From Oxalobacteraceae bacterium UBA6018 (GTDB taxonomy: Bacteria > Pseudomonadota > Gammaproteobacteria > Burkholderiales > Burkholderiaceae_D): DNA of 64,000 bases. Where the stretch lies: assembly GCA_002428015.1 (NCBI GenBank), contig DIZW01000024.1, forward strand, positions 129,687 through 193,686, read 5' to 3'. Of the stretch, positions 58,547 through 64,000 are shown in pieces. Under the pieces are notes generated by a model. The model did not search any database and was not told the origin of the DNA. It saw only the letters and a list, made by a program, of their open reading frames with translations. Each line of letters begins with the position of its first letter. Positions within the stretch are counted from its first letter, which is position 1. Position numbers and translations under genes: made by a program.

Positions 58547-60217
58547 TTAGTAGGTGAGGGTGATGAAGGAGATGCCCTGGCGCGGCAGTTGCATTTTGAT
58601 TATCGCATTTCCATTTCGCACTTTTAGCGTTTGCGGCGCGCTCAGCTCGGCCAGCGCGCTGTCCTTTTGCAGGGCGGCGATTTGCGCCGCGCTCGGCTGC
58701 GCGGGCGAGCCCATGCGTTTCCAAGCGGCGTAGGAATTGCTGTGCTCCTGGTCGATCCGGTAGTGATGCATCACGACCTGTCGCGCGGGAATGCCGTCGA
58801 TGCGCAGGCTGACCGGCGAGCCTGCGTCGATCACGTCGTCGTCATGATAGTTCCACACCATCACCGCGATATCGTGCGGGCCCTTCGAGGCCAGCGCGTT
58901 GATGTCGGTGCGCGCGCCGCGCACGCCTTGCTGGAGGATGCGCTCGGCGTCATAGGCGGTGTCGCCGCCGACCTTGAGGCGCTGGCCGTGCATCATGCCG
59001 AGCATGCGGAACACGTTGAGCACCGGCTTGTTGACGCCGTTGGTGGCCAGGTCGCGGTAGCCGGCGAACCAGGGCTGGTCCTCGAACTCGAACGACCAGT
59101 TGACCGCGCCGATCAGGTTCACGCCGTGGCGCGCGGCCAGCTCGTACTCGCGCGCGATCGATGCCGCCGTATAGCTGGCGTACAAGGTACCGTTGCGGTA
59201 GGCGTTTTCCGGGTTGGTCTGCATGCCGCAGGCGGCGCAGCCTTCCGGATCGGATTCGCCGATGATGACCGGAACACCCTTGAGCTCAGGATATTTCTCC
59301 ACCATGGCGAAGCCGTTCTCAAGGTTGCGGAAGTGGGTCCCCATGCCCATCTGCACCACACCGTCCACGACCTTGGGCGCGCCCTTGGCGTGCCAGGCGA
59401 CAAAGTCGAGCGGCGAACCGATCTTGCCGGTCGCGTAATTAGTCTCGTGCAGGCAATGCTGCAGGAAGTCGTCCATGAAGGCGCCGGCCACGGCCGTGTG
59501 CGGCCCGCCCACGCGCGCCGTCGGCAGCGCGCGCTTGACGGCGGCTGAGGCGTAGTCGTACATCTTGAAGTACTCGTGCTTGATGTCGGGCGAGATCATG
59601 TACAGGCCGTCCGGCTCGTTCCACACCTCCCAGTACCAGCTCTCGACCTCGCGCTGGCCGTAGCGCTCCACGCTGTGGCGCACCCATTGGTAGACCAGCT
59701 CGGCCCACTTGTCGTAGTCCTTGGGCGGCGTGGCCCAGCCGGTCAGGATATCCTTGTACGGCGTGCCCGGCTTCCAGTGGTGCTGGTAAGGCTGGGGATG
59801 CTGGGAAAGTGCCTCCGGCATGAAACCGATCTCCGCCAGCGGCTTCATCTTGCGCTCGACGTAGGTGTCGAAGATCTTGTCGATGATGGTCCAGTTGTAG
59901 ACCGGCTTGCCGTCCCTGTCCTCGCTGTACATGCCGGTCGAGCCCCACTTGAGCGCGTAGCTGCCGTCGCCCGAGGTCATCAGGTTGTGCGCGCGCACGT
60001 GCACCGGCACCGGGCTGAGTGCGGCAATGTCGCTCAGCAGTTTCTTGCCGTTGGGTGCGGTGGTGTAGTTCGGCTCGTCGTAGCCGAACCAGGCCCAGAT
60101 CGGGCTCATTGGGCCGATCGGCTCGCCGGCGTGGATCGCCAGCGCTACGGGTGCGGCCGCGGCGATGCACAGCGGCGCGCTTGCCGACAGGCATAGCGCG
60201 GTCAATAGTCTCTTCAT
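58547..60217 (-). CDS. GH39-family glycoside hydrolase (xylosidase-like), exported
   Basis: 556 residues with signal peptide (MKRLLTALCLSASAPLCIAAAA). TIM barrel with acid/base Glu in YWEVWNEPDGLY (about 198) and nucleophile Glu in VIIGESDPEGC (about 316), then a C-terminal beta-sandwich. Likely beta-xylosidase or iduronidase-type activity. It is six bases upstream of the PQQ dehydrogenase gene on the same strand, so the two form an operon that may release and oxidise a sugar. The 290-bp gap before it (60218-60507) shows nothing. Confidence 0.82.
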   Translation of the reverse strand: MKRLLTALCLSASAPLCIAAAAPVALAIHAGEPIGPMSPIWAWFGYDEPNYTTAPNGKKLLSDIAALSPVPVHVRAHNLMTSGDGSYALKWGSTGMYSEDRDGKPVYNWTIIDKIFDTYVERKMKPLAEIGFMPEALSQHPQPYQHHWKPGTPYKDILTGWATPPKDYDKWAELVYQWVRHSVERYGQREVESWYWEVWNEPDGLYMISPDIKHEYFKMYDYASAAVKRALPTARVGGPHTAVAGAFMDDFLQHCLHETNYATGKIGSPLDFVAWHAKGAPKVVDGVVQMGMGTHFRNLENGFAMVEKYPELKGVPVIIGESDPEGCAACGMQTNPENAYRNGTLYASYTAASIAREYELAARHGVNLIGAVNWSFEFEDQPWFAGYRDLATNGVNKPVLNVFRMLGMMHGQRLKVGGDTAYDAERILQQGVRGARTDINALASKGPHDIAVMVWNYHDDDVIDAGSPVSLRIDGIPARQVVMHHYRIDQEHSNSYAAWKRMGSPAQPSAAQIAALQKDSALAELSAPQTLKVRNGNAIIKMQLPRQGISFITLTY

Positions 60218-60507
60218 TGTTATGGACTCGCGGGGTGGGAAAAGGTTCCCACGATAGTAGGCCGATCGGCCGCACCGTTCCAATAACTATTGCTGTATAG
60301 GTGATATCGTTTTTGATATCGCGCCACGCGTGCCTGGCGTTACCTCCGCGTCGGACGCGGGACGCGGTCCATTCCTGAGGCAAGTTGGCTCGCCGGCTGA
60401 GACGCTCGAACGCCGCGGCGGCGCCGCCTGCGCCCACCGTGCCGAATGCCGGATGCCGTATGTAGGGCTGCCGCAACGATCCGCTTGACGCTAGCACGCA
60501 CCGGCCG

Positions 60508-61956
60508 TCAGTGGCGGCTGGGCGCGATCTGCTCGGCGTAGTCGTACAGTGCGCCGAGGATGTCTTCGGCGCGCTCGTCCGCCGTCTCCGACAGGGCGTC
60601 GATTTCCGCGAACAGCTGCTCGATGGTGCGCGCGTTGGCGGCGCCGTCGAACAGCCGCGCGGCGCGGTGCTGCTCCCATTGCGCCATCTCGTCCTCGCTC
60701 AAGGTGGCAGGGAAATTGCGGGCGCGGTAACGGAAGAACAGCTCGTTCAGACGCTCGTCCTCGAACGACGCGCGCACCGTGGCCAGCCGCTCCGGCTTTT
60801 CGGCCCGCAGCGATTCCAGCTTGCGTTTGTCGTTGTTGCCGATAAAGCCGCCATACAAGTCTTCGTCGACGTCAGTCTCCCCGGCGCCGCCGGCGCGTTG
60901 ATAGACTTGTTCCCACATGGCGCGCAGGTCCGGGCCTTGCGCGGCCGCCTGCGCGTGCACCATGCCCTGCGCCAGGTCGATGCCCCAGCGCGTGGCCATC
61001 TCCGCCGAGAGCGTCTTCAGATTCGACACCAGCATCGGCGATTTGTTCATGTGGATGCTCTTGATCGGCAGGCGCGTCACGCCCTCGGGCAGGTCGGCGC
61101 TGCGCGAGAACATGCGCAGGCGGATGGTGTCGGCGTCGAGCTCATACAGTTCGCCCGGGTGGTACTGGCAATCCCAGACCAGGATCTCGTTCTTGTTGGT
61201 CGGGTGGGCACCCAGCGGCCACACCAGCGCGATGCAGCCGCGTTCGGCCGGGAACATGCCCGACACGTGCAGGAAGGGCTGGCGCGCGGCCGGCTCGAGG
61301 TGCAGGCCCATCTCGGCGGCCACGCGGTCCTTCTTGTGCAGGCTCAGGCAGAAGTCGAACAGGCGCGGCTGGCGCTCGCGGATCAGGCGCGCCAGCGCGA
61401 TGGTGGCGCGCACGTCCGACAGCGCATCGTGCGCCGCCTCGTGCAGCAGGCCGTTGGCCTTGGCCAGGTCTTCCAGGCGGAAGCTGGGTTTGCCGTCCTC
61501 GCGCAGCGGCCATTCGATGCCTTCGGGGCGCAGCGCATAGGTCATGCGCACCACGTCGAGCAGATCCCAGCGGCCGCAATTGTTCTGCCACTCGCGCGCG
61601 TACGGGTCGATCAGATTGCGCCAGAACAGAAAGCGCGTGACTTCATCGTCGAAGCGGATGGTGTTGTAGCCGACTCCGATGGTGCCGGGCTGGCTGAAGG
61701 CCGCTTCCACGGTGGCGGCGAACTGGTGCTCGGGCACGCCGCGTTCCAGGCATTGTTGGGGCGTGATGCCGGTGATCAGGCACGATTGCGGGTCGGGCAG
61801 GAAATCCGGCGCGGGCTGGCAATACAGCATGATCGGCTCGCCGATCTCGTTGAGGTTGGCATCGGTACGGATCGCCGCGAACTGGGCCGGGCGGTCGCGC
61901 CGCGGCTGGACGCCAAAGGTTTCGTAGTCGTGCCAGAGAAAGGTGTGATTGGTCAT
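60508..61956 (-). CDS. sbcB: Exodeoxyribonuclease I
   Basis: 482 residues. DnaQ-fold exonuclease with DYETFG (Asp10/Glu12), FDDEVTRFLFWRN and HDALSDVRATIALARL, then the ExoI C-terminal SH3-like and helical domains (GMFPAERGCIALVWPLGAHPTN). Degrades single-stranded DNA 3-prime to 5-prime in recombination and repair. Start MTNHTFLWHD chosen; the upstream extension lacks similarity. Confidence 0.93.
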   Translation of the reverse strand: MTNHTFLWHDYETFGVQPRRDRPAQFAAIRTDANLNEIGEPIMLYCQPAPDFLPDPQSCLITGITPQQCLERGVPEHQFAATVEAAFSQPGTIGVGYNTIRFDDEVTRFLFWRNLIDPYAREWQNNCGRWDLLDVVRMTYALRPEGIEWPLREDGKPSFRLEDLAKANGLLHEAAHDALSDVRATIALARLIRERQPRLFDFCLSLHKKDRVAAEMGLHLEPAARQPFLHVSGMFPAERGCIALVWPLGAHPTNKNEILVWDCQYHPGELYELDADTIRLRMFSRSADLPEGVTRLPIKSIHMNKSPMLVSNLKTLSAEMATRWGIDLAQGMVHAQAAAQGPDLRAMWEQVYQRAGGAGETDVDEDLYGGFIGNNDKRKLESLRAEKPERLATVRASFEDERLNELFFRYRARNFPATLSEDEMAQWEQHRAARLFDGAANARTIEQLFAEIDALSETADERAEDILGALYDYAEQIAPSRH

Positions 61957-62122
61957 AGTGCCTGGATTACCTGAATGGATGCCTGAATAAGGGACGGAGC
62001 AAGGGGCGGCGGGACGGCCGGCGCCAGCGCGCCTTCGGCTAGATTCCCCGCTAAATTCCCCGCTATGGTACACAGGTGTGCCCGCCATGGGGCCGGAATG
62101 CGCAGACCCACAGCGCGCGGGC

Positions 62123-63070
62123 CTACAGCGACACGCGGTCGCGCCCGCCTTCCTTGGCGCGGTACAGGGCCGCGTCGGCGGCGGCGATCAGCGCGGTGTC
62201 GTCCATGCCATCGGCCAGCACGGCCACGCCGATCGAGGCGCTGATATGCGGCAGCGGCGTGCGCATATCGGCGAAGATGGTGGCGCCGCGCATGCGCGCG
62301 CACAGGCGCTCGGCCACCAGCAGCGCCAGCGCCTGCGGGGTGTCCGGCAACAGCACCATCATTTCCTCGCCGCCGTAGCGCACCGCATGGTCGGCCGGCC
62401 GCAGGGCCGCGCCAATCACGGTGGCGGCGGCGCGCAAGGCGTCGTCGCCGGCCAGGTGGCCGTGGGTGTCGTTGAACCTTTTAAAATGGTCCAGGTCTAT
62501 CATGATGAGCGAAAGTGGCGCGCCGGCGCGGTGGGCGCTGGCAACCATTTTCGGCAGCATGTCGTTGAGCCAGGCGCGGTTGTACAGGCCGGTCAAGCCG
62601 TCGTTCATCGACAGCTGGCGGTAGAATTCGCCCAGCTTGTGGCGGCGGCGCAGCAGGGCGCTGGCGGCGCGGATGCGGAACGACAGCAGCCGCAGCAGGT
62701 TGCGCGCGAGCGTGTTGGACTGGTCGATCAGCTTCCACACCAGCTCGCCCTCAATGACGAGCAGTTCCGTGTCGCCGACGGCGTGCATGGCCGCCAGGTT
62801 GGTCGTGTCGTCGAGCACTGACTGCTCGCCCACGCTCTCGCCCGGCAATATCTTGCTCGTCGCACCGTCATCCGTGGACACGGCCAGCACGCCCCGCAAG
62901 ACGATCAACAGGCGCGCCCTGACCGTGTCCTCTATCCGCTCGCCGTCTGCCAGCCGCAGCACCGCGCAGGCGGCCAGGAGCGGGGCCAGCTGGGCGCTGT
63001 CGGCGTCGCGGAAAAGTTGGAGGTCTTGCAGGGTGGTGCCCGACGTGGCAAACGTGCCGATCTGTTCCAA
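62123..63070 (-). CDS. Diguanylate cyclase with N-terminal cNMP-binding domain
   Basis: 315 residues: cyclic-nucleotide-binding-like domain (about 18-130; LFRDADSAQLAPLLAACAVL, ILPGESVGEQSVLDD), then a GGDEF domain with active-site GGEEM, substrate loop IDLDHFKRFNDTHGHLAGDDAL and an RxxD inhibitory site (RPAD) five residues before GGEE. Should make c-di-GMP under ligand and product control. Could supply c-di-GMP to the VpsR-like activator, but that link is inference. Confidence 0.88.
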   Translation of the reverse strand: MEQIGTFATSGTTLQDLQLFRDADSAQLAPLLAACAVLRLADGERIEDTVRARLLIVLRGVLAVSTDDGATSKILPGESVGEQSVLDDTTNLAAMHAVGDTELLVIEGELVWKLIDQSNTLARNLLRLLSFRIRAASALLRRRHKLGEFYRQLSMNDGLTGLYNRAWLNDMLPKMVASAHRAGAPLSLIMIDLDHFKRFNDTHGHLAGDDALRAAATVIGAALRPADHAVRYGGEEMMVLLPDTPQALALLVAERLCARMRGATIFADMRTPLPHISASIGVAVLADGMDDTALIAAADAALYRAKEGGRDRVSL

Positions 63071-63162
63071 GGTATGCTCTTTCTGATAATGCTAGTTTGC
63101 CATTCTCGTTGGCAATACATCATAGCAGTGTTCTAACGTCATGACTTCGTAACTGGAATTAA

Positions 63163-63954
63163 ATGGTCTTCACCGACGCTGTAGGCAACACTTTCAAGGC
63201 GGCCCCGGACGCGCGCATCGTCTCGCTGGTGCCGTCCATCACCGAGCTGCTGTGCACGCTCGGGCTGGCGCGGCACCTGCTCGGGCGCACCGGGTTTTGC
63301 GTCCACCCGCGCGAGGTGGTGGCCGGCATTGCCAAGGTTGGCGGCACCAAGGACGTCAACCTCGATAAGATTCGGGCCCTGGCGCCCACCCACGTGGTCG
63401 TCAATATCGACGAGAACACCAGGGAAGTGGCCGAGGCCCTGGCTGCCTTCGTGCCGCACGTCGTGGTCACCCATCCGCTGGCTCCGCGCGACAACCTGGC
63501 GCTGGCGCGCCTGCTGGGCGGCATCTTTTGCGCCCAGGACCAGGCCGAGCAGTGGTGCGCCGCCTTCGAACTGGAATACGCTTCGCTCCAGGCGGACGCG
63601 AAAGGCCCGCCGCGCACCGTGCTGTACTGCATCTGGCAGGACCCGTGGATGGGCGTCTCGGCGGACACCTATATCGCGCGCATGCTTGCCGAGATCGGCT
63701 GGCGTGTGCCGGCGCTGGGCGCGGCGCGCTACCCGCGCTTCGACTGGTCCCCGGCGCTGCTGGCCGACATCGATGGCGTGCTGCTCTCGACCGAGCCTTA
63801 CCGCTTCACCGAGGCGCACGTGGACCGGCTCGAGCAGCAGATCGGCAAGCCGGTCGAGCTGGTCGATGGCGAGATGTTGTCGTGGTACGGCAGCCGTGCG
63901 CTGTCGGGCCTGCGCTATCTGCGCGCGCTGGCGCGGCAACAGCCATTGGGATAA
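63163..63954 (+). CDS. BtuF-like cobalamin/metal-binding protein, cytosolic form
   Basis: 263 residues of helical-backbone metal receptor type (ARIVSLVPSITELLCTLGLARHLLGRTGFCVHP, VVVNIDENTREVAEAL, DTYIARMLAEIGW). No signal peptide, unlike transport-type BtuF, so it may scavenge or sense B12 or a metal chelate inside the cell; or a start further upstream is missed. Only 46 bp of non-coding DNA follow to the end of the window. Confidence 0.8.
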   Translation: MVFTDAVGNTFKAAPDARIVSLVPSITELLCTLGLARHLLGRTGFCVHPREVVAGIAKVGGTKDVNLDKIRALAPTHVVVNIDENTREVAEALAAFVPHVVVTHPLAPRDNLALARLLGGIFCAQDQAEQWCAAFELEYASLQADAKGPPRTVLYCIWQDPWMGVSADTYIARMLAEIGWRVPALGAARYPRFDWSPALLADIDGVLLSTEPYRFTEAHVDRLEQQIGKPVELVDGEMLSWYGSRALSGLRYLRALARQQPLG

Positions 63955-64000
63955 GTGGGGACGGTAGTGCCCGCGCAGCATGCTGGCAAGAGGGAAAGAT

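Noticed and set aside
1..64000. tRNA, rRNA, prophage, transposase or integrase genes
   Set aside because: Looked for conserved motifs by eye; none seen, so no mobile element or RNA operon is reported.

Overview
The window is about 64 kb of GC-rich DNA. Gene content and style (arn-type lipid A operon, Oxalobacteraceae-like regulators, c-di-GMP enzymes, many polysaccharide-active enzymes, FNR-type sites, GTG/TTG starts, tight ATGA overlaps) suggest a betaproteobacterium of the Massilia/Duganella/Telluria type. This is inferred from content alone; no rRNA or tRNA gene was found to confirm it.

Layout. 1-5336 (minus strand) is a cell-envelope operon, virK-like - arnT - SMR/arnE-like - arnB - arnC - formyltransferase, which attaches an amino sugar (probably L-Ara4N) to lipid A or another glycan. 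A divergent OmpR-type two-component system (5509-7585) is translationally coupled to a fused ABC permease and its ATPase (7582-10639). 10.7-18.1 kb holds a Lys/Ala-rich exported protein, a heparinase-like lyase, a FecR/Trp-rich/Pro-His-rich surface protein and an OpgB-like phosphoglycerol transferase. 18.1-21.6 kb is macAB. 21.8-27.1 kb has a persulfide dioxygenase, a degenerate GGDEF protein, a MarR-ClC operon, a 56-bp repeat cluster and an aldo/keto reductase with a structured leader. 27.3-32.6 kb carries an outer-membrane barrel, a DUF4347 protein and a PAAR - small protein - NHL/M23 peptidase row. 32.6-36.9 kb is dadA/lrp, a WYL regulator with a VOC protein, and an asparaginase.

37.3-43.4 kb is the most striking block. 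On the minus strand lie a VpsR-like sigma-54 activator, a canonical -24/-12 promoter, a secreted Gly-rich subunit, an attenuator-like terminator, two small VIQN-motif proteins, a C39 peptidase and an outer-membrane barrel with an N-terminal coiled coil. This matches the parts list of the Fap functional-amyloid system, but with a different, Gly-rich fibre subunit.

43.5-49.4 kb has a pirin, a family 2 glycoside hydrolase and a natural fusion of a glycosyltransferase with a UDP-galactopyranose-mutase-like flavoprotein. 49.4-50.5 kb is non-coding and contains a nested 26-bp/149-bp repeat array. 51.2-52.8 kb looks like a small oxygen-responsive patch: a 61-codon gene behind a class II FNR-type promoter, a VanZ-like protein, a zinc-ribbon protein, and two tandem candidate small RNAs on the minus strand, one FNR-controlled (about 130 nt) and one about 65 nt with an anti-Shine-Dalgarno loop. 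52.8-64 kb is more ordinary: ohrR coupled to an SDR, lemA-TPM-TPM, pyrF, a cytochrome-PQQ dehydrogenase, a GH39 enzyme, exonuclease I (sbcB), a cNMP-binding diguanylate cyclase and a BtuF-like protein.
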